34,002 bases of DNA, from NCBI GenBank assembly GCA_017856545.1, contig JAFMEV010000007.1, positions 1 to 34,002 on the forward strand, written 5' to 3'. Below are positions 9,446 through 18,417 of this stretch, one piece after another. A program made the translations under genes and the position numbers. The notes beneath the pieces are model-generated. The model was not told the DNA's origin, made no database searches, and was given only the letters and a program-made list of their open reading frames with translations. The first letter of the stretch is position 1, and each line of letters starts with the position of its first letter. This stretch comes from Chitinophagaceae bacterium. Lineage in GTDB: Bacteria; Bacteroidota; Bacteroidia; Chitinophagales; Chitinophagaceae.

Positions 9446-10564
9446 TTAAGCTTTGTTGTTGTTAAATGTTTCACCGTGTGAAGGTCCTTTGGTTTGACTT
9501 AAATGAATGGATGGTTGATTCACTTCACTTTCATCGTGAATATCCATTAACAATTGTGGCGTTCTTCCATCATTCACTGCAGTGAAAGTTTCATTTGGTT
9601 TAGTTGTACCAATTTTACCTGAATAATGTCCTTGCGCAATCACAGAATGTCTATTAATTTCTCTTGGACCTTCAATCACCCAGTCAGAAGTTTCTTTCTT
9701 ATCAAATCTGCAAGTGTTACAAATCCAACCTGGTTGACCATCTGGCGTATCTTCAATTTCACCCCACTCGTCTTTTCTTGCAGTTACTCTAAATACTTCA
9801 TCTCCTCTATTCCATAGAGTCACTCTTCCAGAACAAGTTGGACAATCTCTGTGCGCATCCATTGGTTTCAAAAACCATACTCTATTCTTGAATCTAAATG
9901 TCTTATCAGTCAATGCGCCTACAGGACAAACATCAATTACGTTTCCTATAAATTCATTTTCTAAACTCTTTTCGATATGTGTGGCAATTTCAGCATGATC
10001 ACCTCTATCTAAAATACCATGTTCACGTTTATTGGTTAATTGATCTGCAGTAAACACACAACGGTAACATAAAATACAACGCGTCATATGCAATTGTATG
10101 TTTTTACCTAAATCATGTTTTTTAAATGTTCTTCTTTGGAACTCATATCTAGTACCCGACTTGCCGTGCTCAAAACTTAAATCTTGCAAATGACATTCAC
10201 CTGCTTGATCACAAATAGGGCAATCTAATGGATGATTTAACAATAAGAATTCCACCACACCGGCTCTTGCCTCTACCACTTTTTCGCTGGTAATGTTTTT
10301 TACTTCCATTCCATCCATCACTGTTGTTCTACAAGAAGCAACAAGTTTTGGCATTGGGCGCGGATCTTTTTCAGAACCTTTAGCTACTTCCACTAAACAG
10401 GTTCTACATTTACCACCACTACCTTTTAATTTGCTGTAAAAGCACATTGCAGGAGGCGCTACTTCACCGCCAATTTTTCTAGCAGCTTGTAAAATAGTAG
10501 TACCCGCTGGTACTTCAACGGTAATGTTGTCAATGGTTACTTTAAATAATGTTTGTTCGCTCAT
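9446..10564 (-). CDS. nuoG: NADH-quinone oxidoreductase subunit G, short form without molybdopterin-like domain
   Basis: 372 aa; [2Fe-2S] CX(n)CRTC, HPLDCPICDQAGEC, CILCYRC...VIDVCPVGALTDK; ends soon after CPTC...CNTC. Confidence 0.93.
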   Translation of the reverse strand: MSEQTLFKVTIDNITVEVPAGTTILQAARKIGGEVAPPAMCFYSKLKGSGGKCRTCLVEVAKGSEKDPRPMPKLVASCRTTVMDGMEVKNITSEKVVEARAGVVEFLLLNHPLDCPICDQAGECHLQDLSFEHGKSGTRYEFQRRTFKKHDLGKNIQLHMTRCILCYRCVFTADQLTNKREHGILDRGDHAEIATHIEKSLENEFIGNVIDVCPVGALTDKTFRFKNRVWFLKPMDAHRDCPTCSGRVTLWNRGDEVFRVTARKDEWGEIEDTPDGQPGWICNTCRFDKKETSDWVIEGPREINRHSVIAQGHYSGKIGTTKPNETFTAVNDGRTPQLLMDIHDESEVNQPSIHLSQTKGPSHGETFNNNKA

Positions 10565-10580
10565 AGTTTATCTTTCTATG

Positions 10581-11933
10581 TTATGCAGGTACATGAATTG
10601 GATCTGCATAGTGTTGTAAACCAAAATTGCTTGTTTGTGAAAGTTCAGGGTTATTAATATGCCATTCGAATTCGTCACGGAAATGACGAATTGCAGCAGC
10701 TACTGGCCATGCAGCAGCATCACCTAATGGACAAATAGTATTTCCTTCAATCTTTCTTTGAATATCCCATAGTAAATCAATATCACTCATAGATCCTTTA
10801 CCATGTTCAATCTTGTATAATATTTTTTCCATCCAACCAGTGCCCTCTCTACAAGGAGAACATTGACCACAGCTTTCGTGTCTATAGAATCTTGCTAATG
10901 TCAAAGTGTTTTTAACAATACACTGATCTTCATCTAATACAATAAAACCGCCAGAACCTAACATAGATCCTGTTGCAAATCCACCATCACTTAAACTTTC
11001 ATAGTTCATGTACCTAGTTTCTCCTTTTGCAGTTTTTAATAATAAGTTAGCAGGTAAAATAGGTACAGATGATCCACCAGGAATACAAGCTTTTAATTGC
11101 TTGCCCCCTTTTATACCTCCACAATATTCATCACTATAAATAAATTCTTCTACTGAAATAGTCATATCAATTTCATACACACCTGGTTTATTAATATTAC
11201 CACATGCAGAAATTAATTTAGTACCTGTAGATCTTCCCACACCAATTTTAGCATACTCATCACCACCCATATTAATAATTGGAACTACCGCAGCTAAGGT
11301 TTCTACATTGTTCACCACTGTTGGGCGCATCCATAAACCTTGGATCGCAGGAAAAGGAGGTTTAATTCTTGGATTACCTCTCTTACCTTCCAAAGATTCA
11401 ATCAATGCAGTCTCTTCTCCACAGATATACGCACCAGCGCCTCTTTGTACATGAATATTACAATCAAATCCAGTACCTAAAATATTTTTTCCTAAAAAGC
11501 CTGCGGCTTTTGCTTCTTCAATAGCTTCTTCTAAAATGTCTGTAATCCACGCATACTCCCCTCTAATATAAATATAGGTGTCGTTAGATCCCAATGCAAA
11601 ACTAGAAACAATCAAACCCTCTAATAGTAAGTGTGGTATAAATTCCATCAAATATCTATCCTTGAAAGTGCCTGGCTCACTCTCGTCTGCATTACATACC
11701 AAGTGACGAGGCACTCCTTCTGGTTTTGCAATAAAACTCCATTTCATTCCTGTTGGGAATCCGGCACCACCTCTACCTCTTAATCCACTTTTCTTAACCT
11801 CTTCTACAATCAATTCTGGATTCATTTCTTTCAAAGCCTTTTCTACAGAACGGTAACCACCTTCTCTGCGATACACTTCAAAGGATCTTATCCCTGGAAC
11901 ATTTGCTTTTTCTAATAATAATTTAACGCCCAT
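10581..11933 (-). CDS. nuoF: NADH-quinone oxidoreductase subunit F
   Basis: 450 aa; GLRGRGGAGFPTGMKWSF, ESCGQCSPCREG...TICPLGDAAAWP. Confidence 0.98.
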   Translation of the reverse strand: MGVKLLLEKANVPGIRSFEVYRREGGYRSVEKALKEMNPELIVEEVKKSGLRGRGGAGFPTGMKWSFIAKPEGVPRHLVCNADESEPGTFKDRYLMEFIPHLLLEGLIVSSFALGSNDTYIYIRGEYAWITDILEEAIEEAKAAGFLGKNILGTGFDCNIHVQRGAGAYICGEETALIESLEGKRGNPRIKPPFPAIQGLWMRPTVVNNVETLAAVVPIINMGGDEYAKIGVGRSTGTKLISACGNINKPGVYEIDMTISVEEFIYSDEYCGGIKGGKQLKACIPGGSSVPILPANLLLKTAKGETRYMNYESLSDGGFATGSMLGSGGFIVLDEDQCIVKNTLTLARFYRHESCGQCSPCREGTGWMEKILYKIEHGKGSMSDIDLLWDIQRKIEGNTICPLGDAAAWPVAAAIRHFRDEFEWHINNPELSQTSNFGLQHYADPIHVPA

Positions 11934-11958
11934 TGTTATTTATTTAACTAGGTTCTTT

Positions 11959-12459
11959 TTAATTGTTGTTTGCCGTTTGTCTATACTCAGCGATAATTGC
12001 ATCTACTTTTTCTTTGGTCAAATGTTCTCTGAATATTTTTCCCACTTGCATCATTGGTGCATAACCACAAGCACCCAAGCACTCTACTAATTTTAAAGTA
12101 AACAAACCATCTTTAGTAGTTTCACCTGGTTGAATTGACAATACCTGCTTGATATAATCTATGATTGAATCCGACCCACTAATCATACAAGGACCAGTTT
12201 GACATACTTCAAATACATATTTACCAACTGGTTTTAAATTATACATAGAATAAAAAGTAGCTACTTCATACACTTCGATTGGTTCAATTTGTAATAAGCT
12301 TGCTACATAATCTAATGCCTCCGTTGGCAACCATCCATCAAAACTATCTTGTGCTAAATGCAATACTGGCAACAAAGCACTTTTTTGCTTTCCTTCTGGA
12401 TATCTTGCTACCAAGCGCTTAAACTCGGCCATTTGTGTATCATTAAATATATATGCCAT
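11959..12459 (-). CDS. nuoE: NADH-quinone oxidoreductase subunit E
   Basis: 166 aa thioredoxin-like [2Fe-2S]: EVCQTGPCMISG, ECLGACGYAPM. Confidence 0.96.
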   Translation of the reverse strand: MAYIFNDTQMAEFKRLVARYPEGKQKSALLPVLHLAQDSFDGWLPTEALDYVASLLQIEPIEVYEVATFYSMYNLKPVGKYVFEVCQTGPCMISGSDSIIDYIKQVLSIQPGETTKDGLFTLKLVECLGACGYAPMMQVGKIFREHLTKEKVDAIIAEYRQTANNN

Positions 12460-12480
12460 ACTATTCTTTTCTATTTTTAA

Positions 12481-13707
12481 TTACGCATCCAATTCACCAG
12501 CAATTAAATTCAAACTACTCATGGTTACCACCGCATCACTTAACATACCACCTTTGATTAATTCAGGATACGCTTGATAATAAATGAAACATGGTCTGCG
12601 GAAATGTAAACGGAAAGGCGTTCTACCACCATCACTGATTAAGTAAAAACCTAATTCACCATTACCTCCTTCTACTGGACTATAGATTTGACCTTTTGGT
12701 AAATCAATCTCTCCCATGATAATTTTGAAATGCCAGATCAATGCTTCCATCTTCGTATATACATCTTCTTTTTTAGGAAGATAATATTCAGGGACTTCTG
12801 CGTGGAATATTTCTGCATCCGTTCCTTTGAAAGATTGTACTTTATTATAAGCTTGTTGAATGATCGATAAACTTTGCCACATCTCCGCATTACGCACTAA
12901 GAAACGATCATAGTTGTCTCCAGTAGAACCCACTGGTACTGTGAAATCTATATCTTGGTAACTACTATATGGATTTGCCACACGCACATCATAATCCACA
13001 CCTGCTGCTCTTAAGTTAGGTCCAGTAAAACCATAATTCATTGCACGCTCTGCACTTATTCCACCAGTACCTTGTGTACGCTCCATGAAAATTCTATTAC
13101 GCGTAAACAAGCTTTCAAATTCTTTCAACACTTTTGGATATTCATGTAAGAATTTCTCCAACTTTGTAAAAGCAGTGTTGGTGAAATTTCTTTCAAAACC
13201 TCCAATTCTACCAATATTGGTGGTCAATCTTGAACCACATACCTCTTCATATATTTCATAGATCAACTCTCTGTATTGCATTACATACAAGAAACCAGTG
13301 TATGCGCCCGTATCCACCCCCACAATTGAATTACAAATTAAATGATCTGAGATACGCGCCAATTCCATGATGATGATTCTTAAATAATCTACACGCTTTG
13401 GTGTTTCAATTTGCAAGAATCTTTCGCAAGTAATATGCCAGCCCATATTGTTGATAGGACTACTACAATAGTTCAATCTATCAGTGATGGGAGTAATTTG
13501 ATATAAAGGTCTTCTCTCTGCTAATTTTTCAAATGCACGATGGATATATCCAACCGTTTGCTCAGTAGACACAACACGCTCTCCATCCACTTCCATAATA
13601 TTTTGGAATACACCATGCGTTGCAGGATGCGTTGGACCAAAATTCAGCGTGGTGGTTTGTTTTTCTATTGAACCTTCTGGTAATGTAATATTGTGATTTG
13701 CTTCCAT
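12481..13707 (-). CDS. nuoD: NADH-quinone oxidoreductase subunit D
   Basis: 408 aa; LNFGPTHPATHGV, GYIHRAFEKLAERRP, FRLHFRRPCF. Confidence 0.98.
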   Translation of the reverse strand: MEANHNITLPEGSIEKQTTTLNFGPTHPATHGVFQNIMEVDGERVVSTEQTVGYIHRAFEKLAERRPLYQITPITDRLNYCSSPINNMGWHITCERFLQIETPKRVDYLRIIIMELARISDHLICNSIVGVDTGAYTGFLYVMQYRELIYEIYEEVCGSRLTTNIGRIGGFERNFTNTAFTKLEKFLHEYPKVLKEFESLFTRNRIFMERTQGTGGISAERAMNYGFTGPNLRAAGVDYDVRVANPYSSYQDIDFTVPVGSTGDNYDRFLVRNAEMWQSLSIIQQAYNKVQSFKGTDAEIFHAEVPEYYLPKKEDVYTKMEALIWHFKIIMGEIDLPKGQIYSPVEGGNGELGFYLISDGGRTPFRLHFRRPCFIYYQAYPELIKGGMLSDAVVTMSSLNLIAGELDA

Positions 13708-13746
13708 GTTTATTGTATTTGCGTTGGCTTCTTATTTATTTTTAGA

Positions 13747-14253
13747 TTATCCTCTACCAAACATTTCATCGTCCTTATCAATTCTTGTTTGATCTTCTAA
13801 AGGAAACTCTTTTCTTAATGGGAAATAATCCATTTCATCCACATTTAAAATGCGCTTTAAATTTGGATGGCCAACAAAATTCACGCCAAAGAAATCGTAT
13901 GTTTCACGCTCCATCCAATTCGCAGCTTCAAATAATTTAGAAGCTGTAAATACATCTGGAGCACTGATAGATGTTGCAATGCTATATCTAATTCTTACAT
14001 TCTCTCTTAAATTATGTAAGTGATATACCACCACTAATTCACCGCCCACATTGTCTGGATAATTTACCGCACATAAATCCGTTAAAAAAGTAAATCCTAA
14101 ACTAGGTTCGTCATACAAGAATTGCATCACTTTCAAATTCAAATCTTTGGCAGATTCAAAAGAAAGCATACCATTAGCTGTGCTAAATGCATACACTTGC
14201 TCTCCAAATTTGGCTGCTAATTGTTCTTGTATATATTCGTTCGTCAAAGCCAT
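13747..14253 (-). CDS. nuoC: NADH-quinone oxidoreductase subunit C
   Basis: 168 aa; NWMERETYDFFGVNFVGHPNLKRILNVDEMDYFPLRKEFPLE. Confidence 0.96.
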   Translation of the reverse strand: MALTNEYIQEQLAAKFGEQVYAFSTANGMLSFESAKDLNLKVMQFLYDEPSLGFTFLTDLCAVNYPDNVGGELVVVYHLHNLRENVRIRYSIATSISAPDVFTASKLFEAANWMERETYDFFGVNFVGHPNLKRILNVDEMDYFPLRKEFPLEDQTRIDKDDEMFGRG

Positions 14254-14260
14254 AATATTT

Positions 14261-14848
14261 TTATTGAATGCCGTAGCTGTTTAATAATGCTTTGTATTGT
14301 TCGCTATTTCTTCTTCTTACACTTTCTTGACCTACTAAGTCTTGTACTTTCATAAAACCATCTATAATAGCTTCTGGTCTTGGAGGACATCCAGGAACAT
14401 ATACATCCACTGGAATCACTTGATCAATTCCTTGCAATACACTGTAAGTATCAAAAATACCACCACTCGATGCACATGCACCCACAGCAATTACCCAACG
14501 AGGTTCAGCCATTTGAATGTATACCTGTCTTAATACAGGTGCCATTTTTTTTGCGATCGTTCCCATCACCATTAACAAATCACACTGACGAGGAGAGAAG
14601 CCCACACGCTCAGATCCAAATCTTGATAGATCATAGTGCGATGCCATAGTTGCCATAAATTCAATTCCACAACATGATGTTGCAAAAGGCAAAGGCCACA
14701 ATGAATTCTTTCTTGCTAATCCTACTACAGAACTTAATTGTGTTGCAAAAAAACCTTCTCCAGAAATACCATCTGGTGCGGTACCCATTGAAATTGCTTC
14801 TGCAATATTTGCTTCTTTAGGATGTACATTAAATCTAACTGGACGCAT
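14261..14848 (-). CDS. nuoB: NADH-quinone oxidoreductase subunit B
   Basis: 195 aa; FATSCCGIEFMA, AVGACASSGGIFDTYSVLQG, VYVPGCPPRPEAI (N2 cluster ligands). Confidence 0.97.
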   Translation of the reverse strand: MRPVRFNVHPKEANIAEAISMGTAPDGISGEGFFATQLSSVVGLARKNSLWPLPFATSCCGIEFMATMASHYDLSRFGSERVGFSPRQCDLLMVMGTIAKKMAPVLRQVYIQMAEPRWVIAVGACASSGGIFDTYSVLQGIDQVIPVDVYVPGCPPRPEAIIDGFMKVQDLVGQESVRRRNSEQYKALLNSYGIQ

Positions 14849-14872
14849 ATTAATTCAATTAATTTTTAATAA

Positions 14873-15274
14873 TTAGTCTTCCCACTTTAAAGCACCTTTC
14901 TTCAAAATATATATAAATCCAACTAAGAAAAATCCAACAAACATCACCACTTCAATAAAACCAGTCCAACCTAAACTTTTAAAATTCACTGCATAGGGAT
15001 AAAAGAAAATAACTTCCACATCAAATAAAACAAATAGAATAGCAACTAAAAAATACTTGATCGCCATAGGAGATCTTGCATCACCGTGTGATTCAATACC
15101 ACTGGTGAAAGTGGCTAATTTATCGGATGTTTTACGCTTAGGACCTAAGAAACTAGAAATCAAAATCATAAAGGCTACGAAGCCAGCTGCAAAGAGGATT
15201 TGCAAAGCAATGGGCAAGTAATTTGATGCACTATTGGTTTCGTTAGCAGACAACAAGAAATGTTGCAAATTCAT
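14873..15274 (-). CDS. nuoA: NADH-quinone oxidoreductase subunit A
   Basis: MNLQHFLLSANETNSASNYLPIALQ...YFLVAILFVLFDVEVIFFYPYAVNF. Start placed at ATG 15274 rather than 15316 because a TAnnTTTG element (15294-15301) lies between the two. Confidence 0.93.
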   Translation of the reverse strand: MNLQHFLLSANETNSASNYLPIALQILFAAGFVAFMILISSFLGPKRKTSDKLATFTSGIESHGDARSPMAIKYFLVAILFVLFDVEVIFFYPYAVNFKSLGWTGFIEVVMFVGFFLVGFIYILKKGALKWED

Positions 15275-15293
15275 ACGAGTTATTTTGGTGCCG

Positions 15294-15301
15294 CAAAAAT
15301 A
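15294..15301 (-). promoter_or_regulatory. Bacteroidota-type -7 promoter element TATTTTTG upstream of nuoA
   Basis: Minus strand reads TATTTTTG, matching TAnnTTTG, 19 nt before the nuoA ATG. No clear -33 TTG seen. Confidence 0.6.
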
Positions 15302-15324
15302 CACAAAGGATAGCACCTAAAACG

Positions 15325-15353
15325 AAAAACTCCCCATAAAAGGGGAGTTTTTT
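15325..15353 (-). terminator. Rho-independent terminator after the TPR gene, before nuoA
   Basis: AAAAACTCCCC-ATAAAA-GGGGAGTTTTT perfect inverted repeat, 20 nt past the TPR stop codon; flanking A/T tracts on both sides. Confidence 0.85.
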
Positions 15354-15372
15354 ATACTTTTTTTAATAAATC

Positions 15373-17088
15373 TTAATTCTTAACTGGCTCTTTGGCTTTC
15401 ATCTTTTTATAGATCTCCCAGTTTTTCATCAAACCCTCTTTAATTTGAACAGTTTGAGGCTCTGCAGGAATGATTTCAAGTACCTTGTCACACATTGCTA
15501 TAGCGTTTTCAAAGTCTTTATTTTCGTTATAATAGCCCATCATTGTATAATAATTAGAGATAAATCCTTGCTTATACTTAGACGGATCTTTTGCAAAGAA
15601 CTCATTTTGCAATTTAGCCGCTTCAAACTGCAAGCCTAATGCATGCGCTGTGTCTATTAATTTAGCAGCTTTATTGTTAAAATTATATCCATTCGGCTTA
15701 TCTGGGAAAGCAGCAATGTATTCTTTTGCAGCAGCCGCAGCGGTTACACCGTCCTTAGCATTGATGGCCAAAGAAGCTGTTTTATAAAAATATACTTCAT
15801 CTTTTAAGCCTCTTAAAGCTGAATAATCACCATACCATTTTAAAGCCTCCGTGTACATTGCAGCTTTTTCATACATATCAGCCCCTAACTTGTAGTATTT
15901 TAATTTGTTGGCTTTTTGTGTTTCACCAGCAATTGCCTTAGTCAATAAATCAGCCAAAACAGCCTGATTTCCTGGGAATTTAGAGTATACCTTAACGGCT
16001 AACTCATAATCAGAACTTTCAATTTTTTCAACCGCTTTATTGTTCAAGAACTGATCTACGTAGTTTTTAGAGCTAACAGAATCTCCTTTACGATCAGCAA
16101 TATATGCTAACAAGATGCTTAATCTAGGTAAAGCAGTTACCCCTACCGCAGCTTCTAATTCTTTTGCTTTTGCTAAAGACTGATCATATTGACCTGCTTG
16201 GAATAAATAGTCCGCGTTCAAGAAATCCAATACTGGATCCTTATCTGCATACTTTAAATAAGTATCTAAGTTAGATTTAGCAGAATCGGTATTCTTATCT
16301 GAATAATACGTGTATTTAGACATGTACACTGGAGCTATGGCTTGATCAATCTCCACAGCTTTTCTGAAATTATCTTCTAAAGATTCTTTATTAGCTTGTG
16401 TTTGGTACACTTTACCAATTCTATAATAAGCATATGCATTTTTTGCATCACGGTTGATCGCTTCTTGGAAAGCACTTACTGCTTCTCCACCACGTTCACC
16501 ACCTAATTTCAAGTAATTAATTCCTAGGTTGATGTATAAGCTTGCTCCTGCAGTTTCATTGGATGAAACAGTCTCTTTTAATTTATCAATTGCAAACTGA
16601 TGATCACCAATGGTACTAGGCAATTCAGCATATACACGACCAATAGCATTAATAATTTCTGGATTTGGTTTGCCTTTTAATTTACCTTTTGAGATCAATG
16701 AACTCGTAATGGCTACCTCTAAGTTTTGTTTTACTGCATTGTCATCAACTCCTTCCAAAGATTGAATATGCGCCATACCTACCAATAACCAAGCGTCATT
16801 TCCTTTTGCTTGTAATGCTTGTTGGTAAAGGGCTTTAGCTTGTTGAATAGATTCTGGAGTAGAAACACCATTATAGTTTTGAGATAAAATCGCTTGGCCA
16901 TACCAGAAAGTTGTTTCAGGATCACCTGGATTTTTATCTAATGCTTCTTTGAAAAAAGTCAAAGCAGATTTGTTTTTTTCATAGTTCAACATTTTCACAC
17001 CTTCCGCTAAAGGAGACACAGGTGCTTGCGCATTCAAACCTGTAACTACCAATGCAGCACTCATCATTAATACAACCACTTTTTTCAT
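15373..17088 (-). CDS. secreted tetratricopeptide-repeat protein
   Basis: 571 aa; N-terminal signal peptide MKKVVVLMMSAALVVTGLNAQA; TPR-like helices (ALTFFKEALDKNPGDPETTFWYGQAI, AVSAFQEAINRDAKNAYAYYRIGKVY). Confidence 0.85.
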   Translation of the reverse strand: MKKVVVLMMSAALVVTGLNAQAPVSPLAEGVKMLNYEKNKSALTFFKEALDKNPGDPETTFWYGQAILSQNYNGVSTPESIQQAKALYQQALQAKGNDAWLLVGMAHIQSLEGVDDNAVKQNLEVAITSSLISKGKLKGKPNPEIINAIGRVYAELPSTIGDHQFAIDKLKETVSSNETAGASLYINLGINYLKLGGERGGEAVSAFQEAINRDAKNAYAYYRIGKVYQTQANKESLEDNFRKAVEIDQAIAPVYMSKYTYYSDKNTDSAKSNLDTYLKYADKDPVLDFLNADYLFQAGQYDQSLAKAKELEAAVGVTALPRLSILLAYIADRKGDSVSSKNYVDQFLNNKAVEKIESSDYELAVKVYSKFPGNQAVLADLLTKAIAGETQKANKLKYYKLGADMYEKAAMYTEALKWYGDYSALRGLKDEVYFYKTASLAINAKDGVTAAAAAKEYIAAFPDKPNGYNFNNKAAKLIDTAHALGLQFEAAKLQNEFFAKDPSKYKQGFISNYYTMMGYYNENKDFENAIAMCDKVLEIIPAEPQTVQIKEGLMKNWEIYKKMKAKEPVKN

Positions 17089-17203
17089 CAGTTTCTTTTT
17101 TTCAGTTTAAAAACAAATACTCTTTTAGAGAAAGCTAAAAATATTAATTTTTTTGCAAGAATTCTATTAAATTTTTACAAAAAACACTAAAATCTGTTAG
17201 TAT

Positions 17204-18118
17204 TTAGAGTAAGCCCTTTCTTTCTTTGAAACTCATTTTAGCAGGTACTAAGAAAGACCTTCTAAATATGAGCTGCCCCCTTTCTAAACTCATGAAGTTT
17301 AAGAATCCTGAACCCAAGCCTGGAGCATTTTCTTTTAGGATAAAATAAATGGGTAAGGAAAGCGAATATTGTCCTTTGCTAATCGTTGATGGTGATGGGT
17401 GAGAAAAATACCCTTTTTCAATACAGAGCGTACATTCTATTAGTCCTGTCTTTACTTTTTCTCTATATGCAGCCTGTTTTTGGTCATATGTATCGGCGAT
17501 CCAGTTCATCCCCACAAAACCAATGGCCTCTGGATGCGCAGCCACATATTCAATCACCGCCTCACTTCCTTCTGCAGCCATTACATTTTTCCCTAATGTG
17601 TTATTTTTAGCTAAACTGTCTTTGATAAAACGAACCACCCCGGTTAAATTATTACCATCCATTACCACTTTGCCCTCTTTTTTACCCACTAATCGGTCTT
17701 GAAGGTCTTGCATGGTAAAAACCGTATCCTTTGCTTGCTGATGTACAATCACTGCCACTGCATTGTAAGCTAAAATTCCAAAAGTGGGGTTAAAGCCTAA
17801 TTGTGTTTTAAAACCTTCCTGCTCTTTTTTCTCCAAGCCTCTGGTGACAATCACCATTCTGGTGCTATCCTCTACTAAATCCTTCATACACTCAATTTCA
17901 GATTTGTAGTGCACCATTATATTGGCTTTTGGGTAACTAGAAGCAAATACTTTTAGCTGTTCATCAATAAAAGGTTTAAAACTTTGCTCTACAGAAATAT
18001 GAATCGTCCCTTCGTTAGGAGTATCCACAGCAGCTTGTTTTTGTTGGTTATCACAAGCAATTAACACAAGCAGCAAAGCTGCAGTAGCAAAACGTTTCAT
18101 TAAAATATTCATGAACAA
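17204..18118 (-). CDS. PstS-like phosphate-type substrate-binding lipoprotein
   Basis: 304 aa; lipobox-like LLVLIAC; GTIHISVEQSFKPFIDEQLKVFASSYPKANIMVHYKSE..., GNNLTGVVRFIKDSL, IGFVGMNWIAD; periplasmic-binding-protein-like. True start may be an internal Met (MNILMKRF or MKRF). Confidence 0.78.
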   Translation of the reverse strand: MFMNILMKRFATAALLLVLIACDNQQKQAAVDTPNEGTIHISVEQSFKPFIDEQLKVFASSYPKANIMVHYKSEIECMKDLVEDSTRMVIVTRGLEKKEQEGFKTQLGFNPTFGILAYNAVAVIVHQQAKDTVFTMQDLQDRLVGKKEGKVVMDGNNLTGVVRFIKDSLAKNNTLGKNVMAAEGSEAVIEYVAAHPEAIGFVGMNWIADTYDQKQAAYREKVKTGLIECTLCIEKGYFSHPSPSTISKGQYSLSLPIYFILKENAPGLGSGFLNFMSLERGQLIFRRSFLVPAKMSFKERKGLL

Positions 18119-18129
18119 AAATTGAAAAA

Positions 18130-18357
18130 TTAGTAGTCTTGTTTGAATCCTCTATACAATCTAAATCCACCATATAATAAACACATTACTCCAAAGATCA
18201 TTCTAAATTCAGCGTCAATATTCATAATCTGTTCTACTTTAAACCACTTGGCTCCCAGCATCAAAACAGCCGAGCCCAAGATTAAAGTAGCCATGGTGAA
18301 ATCGTATATTTTTCTGAAAAATCGATAGGAACGCTCGGATTGCTCTCTTGTATCCAT
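18130..18357 (-). CDS. small inner-membrane protein of unknown function
   Basis: 75 aa with two hydrophobic segments (FTMATLILGSAVLMLGAKWF; FRMIFGVMCLLYGGFRLY), start 60 nt from divergent hisS. Confidence 0.7.
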   Translation of the reverse strand: MDTREQSERSYRFFRKIYDFTMATLILGSAVLMLGAKWFKVEQIMNIDAEFRMIFGVMCLLYGGFRLYRGFKQDY

Positions 18358-18391
18358 CTTTATTACATTTTAGGAAAGCAATTTAAACAAT

Positions 18392-18399
18392 TATCTTTA
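18392..18399 (+). promoter_or_regulatory. near-consensus -7 promoter element (TATCTTTA) upstream of hisS
   Basis: One mismatch to TAnnTTTG; 18 nt before the hisS ATG. Confidence 0.4.
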
Positions 18400-18417
18400 C
18401 ACCCAAATATTAACTGA

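Noticed and set aside
9446-10564. nuoG as a frameshifted pseudogene
   Set aside because: All expected N-terminal Fe-S motifs are intact and nuoH begins 12 nt downstream, leaving no remnant of a lost domain.
15275-15316. N-terminal extension of nuoA (MLSFVYFCGTKITR)
   Set aside because: Would start upstream of the putative -7 element; MNLQ start at 15274 is more plausible.
17204-18118. Canonical phosphate ABC importer PstS
   Set aside because: No pstC/A/B or phoU genes in the window and sequence only loosely PstS-like, so kept as PstS-like lipoprotein without a gene symbol.
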